Positions 15,001 to 25,016 of a stretch of 64,000 nucleotides of DNA are shown here, piece by piece. The notes below the pieces were generated by a model that worked only from the letters and a program-made list of their open reading frames with translations, searched no databases and had not been told where the DNA came from. Position numbers and translations under genes: made by a program. The stretch covers positions 24,490,001 through 24,554,000 of the forward strand of contig OU612068.1 in assembly GCA_914767715.1 (NCBI GenBank), given 5' to 3'. The DNA is from Membranipora membranacea (taxonomy: Eukaryota; Bryozoa; Gymnolaemata; Cheilostomatida; Membraniporidae). How positions within the stretch are numbered: the first letter of the stretch is position 1; each line of letters begins with the position of its first letter.

Positions 15001-16690
15001 GTGCATTAAGAGTTGTTCCCCTCGAGCCGTGGGTAGAAAGGGAGCAGCCCAGATTGCAGAAAAATAGATACAACTTTATTTGGCTGAGAACTTGACAAAC
15101 TGTATATTCGTGATCTCTGATGCTGTGATTATCTTTTCACCCATTATCCTTATACATGTATACCAGAACTGCACCAAATATATACCGAGCAAAATCATCA
15201 AACGTTTTCCGTGATGGAATTTGTTTTGATCAAAAAATCATAACGTTGAAAAGAAATCCAGTCGCAGTTAATTTCATCAAATATCACAAGCAGCGCAACA
15301 TCAATAAGGTAAAATGACCGATCATAAAGGAAAATATTGTTCATTTGGAGTCCGCTATTAAACATTCAAAGCTTGATTACGAAACAGAAACAAATTTGAT
15401 AACACTTCAAATCTAGTGACTTGTTATTCCAATGTGAGGCTATGAAATTAATTGATGCATAACATGGCAAGATGCAAGACAAATCAAATACAGTCAAATA
15501 TGATGGTAAAGGTAACTGCAAGAGATTTTTTTTTTTTACACTTTTATTGGCAGTCTATTTCATTCCAGTAGCGGAATGTTTTCCGAATAGTGCCGAAAAA
15601 AAGGATAAGGAAAAGAGAAAAAAAAAAACCTGTCCAATTTACTCGAAAACATGCACATAAGTTATTTAATCTGCCAAATGACGACTTTCGTAGAAACAGT
15701 ACTATCATAATTGATGAGTTGTGATTAAAAGGTTAATGAACCCGAGAATCAGCCATGTTGCTGGGCAGATTTTTTCAAAAGAGAAGCCAACTCTCCAGCA
15801 GTGTAGTGCGTTAGGGCTAATTTTTTTGCCTTCTTTTATAGGTCTTTCCTCATTCCATTCACTCAAATATCTTTTCAATTACTCAGGTTTGTTTTTTAAT
15901 TCTATATAAGCATTTGTTAACATTGTTGATATTATATTATTGTAGAGTAGATACGAATAATGAAGAGGCACAGATGCAGCACATTCAGCAGCCTATGAGC
16001 AATATGTAAGTCCAATAAAACAGCCTAAGATGCTACTTTGAGATAAAGAGCGTAGAACATTAAATAGGTGTGAAGGGTCTTTTAGTAGTTATGCTCTCTC
16101 TGAATAGGGAGATAACTACTAAAACAATATATAAACAATATTATAGATATGTCCACAGTATCACCTGGTTGGTCAACTCATCTGAACCTTGGATGTGTAT
16201 GAAAGACAAAGAATTCCTTCTTGGTGTCAATATACAAGAACAGACCATTTTTGCTAGGATTATCTAGTCTTTTACAGTTCATAACAATAAGTATTGTGAA
16301 ATTGTTAAAAATTGACGCAATAGGTTGCTATTTCAAATTCCTTTGGCACCCAACTAACTATATTACTTACAGCCAGTCCAGTGAAAACATATCTACCCAC
16401 AGTGTCCAAATTTTCGGATTTTTAATATTGAGTATCTATATATTTATATTTATTCTGATATGCATTTTATTTATCATAACAAGTGTACTTCTTGAAATTT
16501 AAATAATGTTTTATACTTTAGGACTGTGAATAGCATGGACATGGATTATCCAGACGATGACTTGGCTAGCTATCTGTCACCAGTCTCTAATCCCGACTTT
16601 GTACCAAATTCTGACTTTGTGGCCAACCCTGAGTATCAAGGTAATGGTGATTTTGCCACTAACGAATTTAACCTGGCATATTTGTCGTGA
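3027..16690 (+). CDS. STAT: STAT5-type signal transducer and activator of transcription, 18 exons
   Basis: Latent cytoplasmic transcription factor that is Tyr-phosphorylated by receptor-linked kinases, dimerises through SH2 and enters the nucleus. Exons: 3027-3154, 3726-3879, 4855-4941, 5160-5246, 5670-5792, 6660-6752, 7044-7201, 7520-7675, 8214-8348, 10400-10574, 10867-10938, 11413-11505, 12118-12253, 12630-12786, 13098-13231, 14741-14963, 15946-16005, 16522-16690. All junction phases match, giving about 779 aa, close to vertebrate STAT5. Order: N-domain (starts [26 protein letters not shown] near 28-43), coiled coil (about 95-320), DNA-binding domain ([37 protein letters not shown]), linker, SH2 with [12 protein letters not shown] (phosphotyrosine Arg near 611). 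A Tyr near 693 in PGVYVPHTL sits where STAT5 carries its activating Tyr. The C-terminal tail is short and acidic with the duplicated motif [11 protein letters not shown]. Similarity statements are from memory; splice sites are read from sequence. Confidence 0.94.
3235..3273. repeat. Short dispersed palindrome (CACAGAGTA type)
   Basis: CACAGAGTAAGGA is mirrored by TCCTTACTCTGTG around a central ATCC-rich stretch. It lies in STAT intron 1 and resembles the copy at 1985. Confidence 0.65.
7793..7975 (+). mobile_element. tRNA-derived SINE in STAT intron 8
   Basis: A polymerase III A box (TGGTGCAATGG, 7804-7814) is followed at the usual spacing by a degenerate B box (GGTTCGTTTTCAAATCC, about 7840-7856). 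After these comes a tRNA-unrelated body with CAGGAAGGGCATCCGACC, a block that recalls a conserved segment of many invertebrate SINEs (from memory). It is not a functional tRNA, because the T-loop is disrupted and the cloverleaf does not close. It sits in the same orientation as the host gene. Confidence 0.7.
8410..8443. repeat. Short dispersed palindrome (CAAGGAGT type)
   Basis: AAGGAGT and ACTCCTT form a stem around GTT, and GTAAT/ATTAC extend it on the outside. It lies in STAT intron 9. It belongs to a loose family of mini-palindromes found throughout the window. Confidence 0.5.
9480..9706. mobile_element. hAT-like non-autonomous DNA transposon (MITE) in STAT intron 9
   Basis: The left end reads CAGGCCGTAGTTCTAGGGG, and the right end, on the opposite strand, reads CAGGGCCGTAGTTTAG followed by GGTAGGGGAGGCA. 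The two ends are therefore inverted relatives about 225 bp apart. The left end also contains a 15-bp perfect stem (9491-9505 with 9513-9527). CAGGG-type ends recall hAT transposons, but no clean 8-bp target duplication was found, so exact limits are uncertain. No transposase is encoded. Confidence 0.5.
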
Positions 16691-16923
16691 AGATTTTGAT
16701 AATGGAGTTACATTTCAGGCTGACGCCCTGATAGACTGAATATTATAATGAATGTAGACCAGGATGAGCTATACTTGTTTTTGGCCATTTAGCTTCCTTA
16801 TGTTACTAATAACGGTCACTAATTTATGTTCCTGTTCTATTGTAATTTTTCTATTTTTGTCAGGGACACATAACCTTGCCACCAAAAGTATTGCACATAC
16901 TTTAGATTTTTAATATGGCATTT

Positions 16924-16929
16924 AATAAA
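16924..16929 (+). terminator. Polyadenylation signal AATAAA, STAT 3' end
   Basis: A canonical AATAAA stands about 235 bases after the STAT stop codon, on the same strand, with no other gene between. It is the first perfect hexamer noted downstream. Confidence 0.5.
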
Positions 16930-19434
16930 CAGTCAACCCTTTAGGCATACAAGCATAAAATATGAATGTAGGTTTTATAAACTATCATTTATTTGTCTTT
17001 ATGCATCACTGCCAACATAATCATTTTATACACCTCAAACACACCAATTAGTCACATCAAAATTGACGCTGAATTTGACACCAAATTTGCTTGACTTTAT
17101 ATTACGCATTGTGTATATATGATCTAGTTTCTTTTTATGGAATTTTGAAAAATTTATATTAAATTTACTGAATCAACCAGATTATTTAATATATCCATCT
17201 GTTTTTATCTTGAAGTAATTTGAAGAGAGCCTTACTCATACTCCCATGTCATGTCTCCTTCAAAGTGCACCTGATTCTATAATTTTAGTCCATTATAAAA
17301 GAAATATTATGGTGAACGCAGGTGTTATACGGACATTTATATTTTTCGCATACAATGCTTTTCTAATATTATATGTTATTATCAATGTTGTATTGACTTG
17401 TCGAACATGCTATAAAAGAACTATGTTTCATCTCACATGAACCAGCCTGTATTTTTTGCGGTGGAAAGTATATTTTTTTGAGGATGCACTCCTCAGTATC
17501 TATCTATCCACCAGATAAGGAAATAATAATAATTATAATAATTGGACTCTGCCCACATATATCGAGGAAGGTATTATTTGTTAGAATCTATATCTAAATC
17601 TATTCACTGGCACCAATGTCGTGACACAACCAATGAAAATTATTCTCAACTTAATTATCATCTTGGCATTTCTTGTGTAAGAAAACACACCCAACTACCC
17701 ATGTAATCTAATCAAATATTTATGGAAGTCTTCAGTAAAAATGTGGTCTCCGAACCTCCGAATACCTTAAACTGAGGCTTATGTGCTAGTCATATAGGAG
17801 TCATATTTTAAACTATGCACATAATGAGCATTGTGGTTTACACAGAGAAGTTGTGGCTTCCGTGCTGAAAAGGACACAACTCTAAACAAGCATCAGGGAA
17901 ATGTCCATGGTCACATTCCTTTCTTTTCCTTAGAAAGATGGCTAAGGCAATATCACATAAACTAAGGATATGCTAAAAGATAGATGTAGCATTTGTGCTA
18001 AGGTAACAGCGTTGGCATCACTAGGATGGAGCTGATTGTAAATTAAATTATAATTTTCTATTCTTGAACCATTTAGAGTGAATTTATTGACTTCGAAACC
18101 AACTGTGATTGAGAATATTTATATTGGAAAGTGGTTTAATTGTGATCTCTGTTTTGAAACGGATGTACTTATACTCAATCTGCTAATAACTAATATCCTG
18201 GGTCTCTTTTTTGTCTGCTAAATGGACAAATGAAAAGGCATTAGTTGCTATACAACTAAACAAAACATTGTATATGCTATTATTTTAAGGTATTTGATCA
18301 CATGCAAACAATAAATTGGCATTATAAAGCTCTGCTAATACTAATTTAGTCCTCAGTAGAACTTGTATGACAGCATTAGACTGCTGACGCATGTTAACAG
18401 AAGTTGAATACTCTCCTTTACCCCTCGACTTAATCCTACAGCTGATCATACCTAGACACAAGTTAATGCTGCATAATATCTAAACAGGTGAGCAATCTTT
18501 ATAAATCGAAATGGTGGTCAACTTGACATGAAGTATCGTGTAGGAGGTGCTCTTAGAAACGACCAATTTATAAATTCGTGTAATTTTTCAAAGCATTGGT
18601 GTTGCTGTCTGCAAACAAGAATGATACTTTGGCCTATTAGCTTATGTGCAATAGATCAATATTACATTCTCAATCAGAGACAATAGCTACATTCTTGTTT
18701 TATTTGTCGACACCGGGTATCACTAAAACAGTGTGCGTAAACATATTAACATCACACCTTGCTGCGGATCTACCTTATAAGATTTTTTTCCTTTTCAACT
18801 AGCCGCGCACTTGTTTGATTTTTTTTATCTTCGCGTTGAGGTAACTTGCTACAGGTTTGTATTTTGTTGGGTTGTTTCTGGTTACTGAATTCCTTATGTA
18901 AATTCAATTGCAGCAATCCAAACCTGGTTAGAAAATTTTATGCTTTGCGAAAAAATACCTATGTTACTGCAGTGTCATACCTAAGCTTGAACTCTATCCA
19001 AAGTGAATTCAACTTGTTAGGCTTTCATGAGCAACACAATTGCGTCTTTAGCAATAATGATGGATGAAGATTCTGCTAAGCACTGCTCTCTGGCTGTTTC
19101 CCTGTTTGTTTTCTAGTCAGAAATAATATTTCAGGAAAGATGTAGTACATTTCGGTTTCTAATTCAAAAATTTTTTACAAGCTACCAATAAAGCATAAAT
19201 GTTATTGATTGCAATCAGGTATGATGATATTTGTATTCGGGAGGCCATGCACATGATTCAATTACATATGTTATCAACTATATATCTCCCGTGTTCTTAT
19301 CATAGACTAAAACAGCGTACTCCATACGGCACGGAAATATATGAAGCTCACCATTATCATCTTATTTACAGAGGACAACATGTGTGGTATCTAGATGACT
19401 CTGCTGCCAGCTAGTTACCACAAACACAACGTCC

Positions 19435-19442
19435 TATATAAA
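19435..19442 (+). promoter_or_regulatory. TATA-like box upstream of the phosphoesterase-like gene
   Basis: TATATAAA occurs about 330 bases before the proposed start codon at 19767. A splice acceptor (TGTGCAG, ending 19729) lies between, so the box would fit a gene with a 5' untranslated first exon. This is inference from position only. Confidence 0.3.
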
Positions 19443-19766
19443 GGTAATATACAAGGTTGTTTAAGCATCTGTGCTCGATAAGTACTAACAAGTGCTAAGA
19501 GAAACTTAGATCTAAGTAATTATTTGATAATTCTCTTTGCTGGATGAATTAGGAGATGAATTTGACAGCTTTCTCTCATATAGGTCTACCTACCCTGTCT
19601 TTCTATACCATGCTTCACCCAGTAAGATAGTTTTATTCCAAACTTGATAGATGATCTGGCAATAATTCATCAAAGATCGTTCTAACCAGCAGAGTTCAGC
19701 GCAGATTAATATGTCTTTTATTGTGCAGGAGGTAACTCACACAGAAGCAGGAGTCATCAGTCAAGG

Positions 19767-22700
19767 ATGGGGTGCTCAGATTCTAAAGCCGTAGAGAGTA
19801 GTGATACTAGCGTAAATACTGAGGTGAGTGATCATAATCATTAAACACATTTATGGCATGATATGCAAATTGGGGGGGGGGGGAAGGGAATACAGATCAC
19901 AGATCAAGCAAACGACAATCAGATCATATTTTAATTGATTTAACCATCCTGTATCCTGGTTTTACAAGAGCCTGAAAATTGATATCAAAGTGTTAGTATA
20001 CATTTATACCTTACACCGATCCCTCAGCATTTAGTATCTGTTCCAATTAGAAGGTACAGGTCTGACCGAAGACTAAACAAATTCAAAACTCATTCACAGT
20101 GGACATAACGATTGAAGCAGATCCCTATTAGTAAAGAATCTGAATGTGATTCCTTGCCACTTTTCCTGTACAACTCATATGCTTTGGCTGCTGGCAGTTC
20201 AACTGTCTCGGAGTCCAGCAACTTCCCGTCATTGTCAGGCCATGACATAATAGAACACAAACTGGATAAAGCAAAAGTCTCGACAATCATGATATGATGA
20301 CACAGCGTAAAAATAATGGGCTGGCTCACAGCTAGCCCTTAAAAGCGTTGGGGATGGCGATCGCGGCCGTAGGCGGTCGTTAGCGACCCCCTTAACGGCC
20401 GCGATCGCTATCCCGAACGCTTTTAAGGGCTGGCTGTGGGCTGGCTGTGAAGAGGGAGGCCAGAGCAGACAACTCCCAAGGGTCTGATTTATTATTTATT
20501 CATAATCAATGATAATCTTCTTCACAACAATTCAATTCACTAATCAAAAGATCCAAACATAAACATCCTGGCAGATGAGCATGCTTAGCTAAGAACAGGA
20601 GAGCATGGTCATAGATTTACTTTTGATAGTTTGTGCAAATAAAAGTTGATAGTTCCCTAGTTACCTCACCATAACATCGAGGGCTTGTCAAACATATTAG
20701 ATTCATTAAGACATTATGTTACAAATTTTCACCTTCCTGCCTACGCTGGAAATCGAGTTTGACAAGAGATTTGTTAAGCGCTACCTAGGACCATGGTCAT
20801 TTTTATTGACTGATATAAGTACTTTTAAAAATAAGGCATTGAGAAAACTCCAAAAGCAATTGATCACATTTGAATGTTAGAATTCCAGTCCAATATGCTG
20901 TCGTATAGATCAAAAGCGCATCGATTACTCAGGAAACTCTTAGAAATATTGATGCCTCACTGCTAGGGAATCAATTATTGAATTGTAATATCCATACACA
21001 GAAATGACTCCAGAAGATAATAGATTAAGCCCCATGCACGCCAAGATTGTTTTATAAAGGGAGAAATCAATTAGTAAATTGAAAGCCAGATTATTATTTT
21101 TCAATATTGAGTATATTAATGAAAAGGTGTGTTCATAGTCCATTATTTGATTGTGGTTACTGTGATAAACTAGTCCTGATTTCTGCAGCATCTTTGGTGA
21201 ACCAGAATCATATCTGTAAAAATGGTACGTAATGCAATTTGACAACTAAGTTCATTGAACTCAAAAATTTTCAATTTTACGTGTTGAAATTTTGTAATAA
21301 CAGGTGGAAGAATAATAAGAGTAACTATAAGAGTAACTAGAGAAGGTCACCTGACATCGCGTATGGGAGACATTAATCATTTATTACAAAAATGTGGCAA
21401 CATTACAAATTTTCAACAATCTTTTCATTATAGGATAATTCAACTTATTCAATTGATTATATTTTAGCCGACGAAGAAGCAAAATGGGTCTAAACAGAAA
21501 GGACAGAATCTGAATGTGAAGCAATGGTTTGATCAGGCTCTGGCACTGCCCCCAGCCGGGAGTCAGCCGTATGTGCAACAGGCACTACCTGAACACTACA
21601 TACAACAACAACTCTCATTCTCCAACGAAAACGTGGATGCTAGCGTTTGGGACCGACAGGTTGATCTGAAAACAGAACCCGACCAATCACAAAGCAGTAA
21701 AAAGAAGGGTTCTGACGATGAGATTACCTGGTATTATCGCAAGCAGCCAAATAGGAAATATTCAGAGCCAGCTGACACATTGACAATAGACATAGAACTC
21801 GAGTCTGGTACCAAAAAGAAGCAGGTGGTTGCTGTTGGCGGTCTCTATCTAGGAAGCTGCTCAGCTGTCACTCATGACATCTGGGCGCAGGTTGACATCG
21901 AGACCACCCATACGCTTGTATTGCTAGGAAATATTTTTGATACGAGGTGCACTGATTCTTTCCATCAAACACCATCAGACATAACAAAAATAGAAGAGCT
22001 CATTGCTTCTCAATCTGAGGGCGTTCTCTCCTCACTGAAGAAGTTAGCTGAAGAGGTGAAAATCTATTACATGCTTGGCTCAACAGATAGTGAATTGACC
22101 CGGGTGGCGATTGAGAGGCTACTCGGCGATAAAATTACATTTGTCCCGCAAAACAATCTAATCTTATCTCTGAAAATGGGAACCGAACCGTACAGGCTTC
22201 TGCTTACGACCGGCCAGCAATGGGACTTCTTAAATCACGCAGATTTACCAGCAGATCAGCTTCTAGTAGGAAAGTCAGTAGGCTACTATCTAGCCCGAGC
22301 ATCATCTGAGAATCCAAAGTTTTCAGTGTCCAGCCTCATTAAACCGATAGGATCCAGCCTTCCAGATCAGCTTACCAAAGACTTTCTGCAACAGATCAGC
22401 AAGAGACCTCTCCAAGACAGGATGACAGAGAGGTTGTTGATGTCGGCCCTTCAGATAACCAACCCTGAGCAGCTTGTTGACCTCAAGTGCCTAGTTGATC
22501 AAGGCAAATACATCTCATTGCAGACGATACAAGAGTACCCTTACATCAAGTATCTCATGGCCAAGGTAAATTGCAATCAGTACAGTACATAATTTATTTT
22601 CTGGCCTGCGATTTTATCTTTTTTGCACATGGATGCAACAGAGTTAACAAACTCTTTATGAGGACTTGGCTAAGTTGGCTTGGAGTTGCGAAAGCACTTA

Positions 22701-24266
22701 GAATCATAACCTGGTTAATCAAATTTCATTACGTTTGAGAGAAAAAGTCAAACCATGGAGTTGGACATCAACTCCTTGGTCAAACTTCTAAGAAAAAGAG
22801 AAGGTTTCGTTTGGATTAAACCCATAACTCTTTGACGCTAAACCTATTGCCCGAAGAGGATAATATTTCTGGTACATAAAACAGTACTATGTTGACACCT
22901 GGGCAGTTTAGAAATTTGAGCTGCCTGTGTACACCGAATGAACCCAGTTTGAAACAGTGTGAATGAAAAATATTACATTGCGTTCGTGTAGAAATCTATA
23001 AACTGAGGTACCCGTTATGATTGCACATGCTTGTTGTTTTAGCCTTTCCTAGCAACAAGCGCAAATAATATCAATAGAGTTATATTTATAAAAGTAGATT
23101 TGACATACCTTAATTGAGTTAAATTAAACTATGAGATCATTGCTCATTTCAACAAATGAGGGTCAATAGAACAGAATTTATACAAATACTTTGGTACCTT
23201 GCAATATTAATTAATGTTTTAGTCAAATTTTATTAATAAATGACGCAAACAAAGCTGCGAATAAACGATGACCAGACATGGTACAGGTTAGAGAGTGTGT
23301 CGCCTAGTATTGTTGTGACTTGTAAGTCTAGAGCTTCCAATTCCCTTCAATTTCAATTCAATATATGGTCTCAAATGTTCAGCGCCCTCTATAATAAGGG
23401 ATAACTCCTGACACAACCCCTTGAGTTAGAATAATTCCACTATATAAATCAAGTGAACAATGATTATGAACCAAACAAATCTTAATTTACAGGTCGGAGA
23501 GGAACGCCTGATGGGTATGTTCCAAGCATTGTGTGGAGATTACAGTGCAGTAGGAAAGAGTTATGGTGAAGATGTGCTTATATCAGGTAATAATTAAATG
23601 AAATCAATAATAATGTTACATAATAGGTGAAATATAAAGATACAATGTCAATAACTGACATGAGCGTGTAAGATGCCAGTGAGATGTCAAGATGACATGA
23701 CGTCAATGAGGTGAATTTGAGAAAACTATTGATATCCTGAATAAGGTGCCTTCTGCTGATTCTGCTGTCAAGAATTGTATAAATTAGGCCATGCTAAGGA
23801 CATTAGTGCCATAAGACCATCCATTGAAGTTAAAATGCAGCAAATTTGGGTCGGATTGCTGTCAGCAGCATTAGATAATCAACCACATGACGGTTGCTGA
23901 CCACTATCCATGACCTGCATCAACATTGAAACACTTCAGAGCTATACAAGACAGCGTACCACTCAAAAAATAAGCCAACTGATTCATGTTCCAGGTTTAG
24001 GAGATCATGCTGGACTAAGTAAAGTAACCGCAGACACAGGCCAGGATCTGGTCTGTGCCAGCACTGGAAGCTGCAGCAACCGCTCAGATAGGATGACAAT
24101 GCTCAGAGTATCTTATCCTAAACAGGGCAGCAATGGTAAAGTAGAGATAATAGAGGTCAAAGGTGAGGAGAAGGCAGCATCTTCGCCAAACGGCAAACAG
24201 GAGAAGAAGAACGCTGAGGCTGTCACAGAGGGTCAAGCTGACACAATTAGCGTGGAGAGTTTATGA
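19767..24266 (+). CDS. Acylated pseudo-phosphoesterase (degenerate calcineurin-like metallophosphoesterase)
   Basis: Exons 19767-19823, 21468-22565, 23493-23586 and 23995-24266 join in phase to about 506 aa. The protein opens with MGCSDSK, a good N-myristoylation site with an adjacent Cys for palmitoylation, followed by a Lys-rich stretch, so membrane attachment is inferred. The large exon follows the metallophosphoesterase plan, but each metal-binding motif is altered: VGGLYLGS for GDxHxG, LLGNIFDTR for GDxxD, MLGSTDSE for GNHD, TTGQQWDFLN for GHxxD, and GDHAGL for GHTH. The closing CASTGSC recalls the NTGSW segment of LpxH-type (UDP-diacylglucosamine hydrolase-like) members. Catalysis is therefore unlikely and a scaffold or binding role is inferred. 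Inactive B subunits of DNA polymerases are an alternative comparison, but I see no OB fold. The C-terminus is charged. The gene converges on HAUS5. Confidence 0.72.
20331..20436. repeat. GC-rich perfect-stem foldback in intron 1 of the phosphoesterase-like gene
   Basis: The left arm runs from CTAGCCCTTAAAAGCG to GCGATCGCGGCCGT (about 20332-20370). The right arm, ACGGCCGCGATCGC to CGCTTTTAAGGGCTGG (about 20395-20433), mirrors it with only one or two mismatches. The short loop is itself GC-rich. The block is much richer in GC than the surrounding intron, which suggests an inserted foldback element. No coding capacity is seen. Confidence 0.75.
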
Positions 24267-24585
24267 AAAGTTTTATTACATGTGACTTGTTTTAAAAGTC
24301 GACGATATCTCGAGATCTTAACACCATTCTTCATTCTGAGATTTATCACATGAATATGCATTGCTGTGAAAGAGAAAATCTATAACTGATCACACTTGAC
24401 AACCCTAATTATCACTTCCAATTTGATTAGAATCTATTTTTATCCTCATTGCATGCCATCTTTTAATTTCTGCCTGTCAAGTTTGCCGGTCAATATTCAG
24501 AGATAAGCAGCTAATTCAACACAGGAAACTCCACTGTTCACTTTCTATTTCTAATTGATAAGAAAATAATATAATCTAGATTTGT

Positions 24586-24591
24586 AATAAA
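24586..24591 (+). terminator. Polyadenylation signal AATAAA, phosphoesterase-like gene
   Basis: AATAAA lies 320 bases after the stop codon at 24266, in the 750-bp gap between this gene and the convergent HAUS5. Confidence 0.45.
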
Positions 24592-25016
24592 AGCAGATTC
24601 CTAAACTAACAGTACAAAATATTCTGTAAAACTCATGCGGGCATTAAAATCAAGCAAGAAAGAATAACAGTAATTCAAAGCATTTAAACTTCCTTTCAGG
24701 AAGGAAAGGACCACATGTCATATTCATTGTAAAGTACAAGTCAAGGCTAAGCTATGCTAACTTACATGCCTTCTTGAGGATCTAAAGTGCCTGCCATAGC
24801 ATACCGTAAGCAGCTTGTACCAAAATAGATGGAAATGGACATTGATATTAAAAAGTTGAGCCAGGCACGGACAACCTCTCTACGTTTCAATAATGACCAG
24901 TACAGTTTACTTAAGTTTGGTTAGCTTGATAATCCTCAAACTAAAACAGTTTCATTACAGCGAGTGTCTGACGCAGCACTCCTAATTCCTGTTTGAGCTC
25001 CCGACACATGAATGCT

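Larger units (their letters stand above)
16691..19766. other. Intergenic region between STAT and the phosphoesterase-like gene
   Basis: No gene is recognised. A polyadenylation hexamer for STAT lies at 16924, and a TATA-like box lies near 19435. The remaining open frames are short and look like chance AT-rich frames. Confidence 0.55.

Noticed and set aside
15167-15308. Possible extra STAT exon between 14963 and 15946, with usable splice sites and an open frame
   Set aside because: Including it breaks the phase into the next exon. Direct joining of 14963 to 15946 restores it and gives a protein of STAT5-like length.
15472-15660. Frame with a Phe-rich hydrophobic stretch followed by Lys-rich, Cys-containing tail, resembling a secreted peptide
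   Set aside because: The hydrophobic part comes from a poly-T run and the basic part from poly-A; low-complexity artefact more likely than a gene.
16221-16502. 93-codon hydrophobic frame in the last STAT intron
   Set aside because: Strongly T-rich DNA yields Ile/Phe/Leu runs by chance; it lies between two confirmed exons.
23698-23705. Perfect CRE palindrome TGACGTCA
   Set aside because: It lies in an intron of the phosphoesterase-like gene far from any proposed start; a single 8-mer is not enough to call a site.
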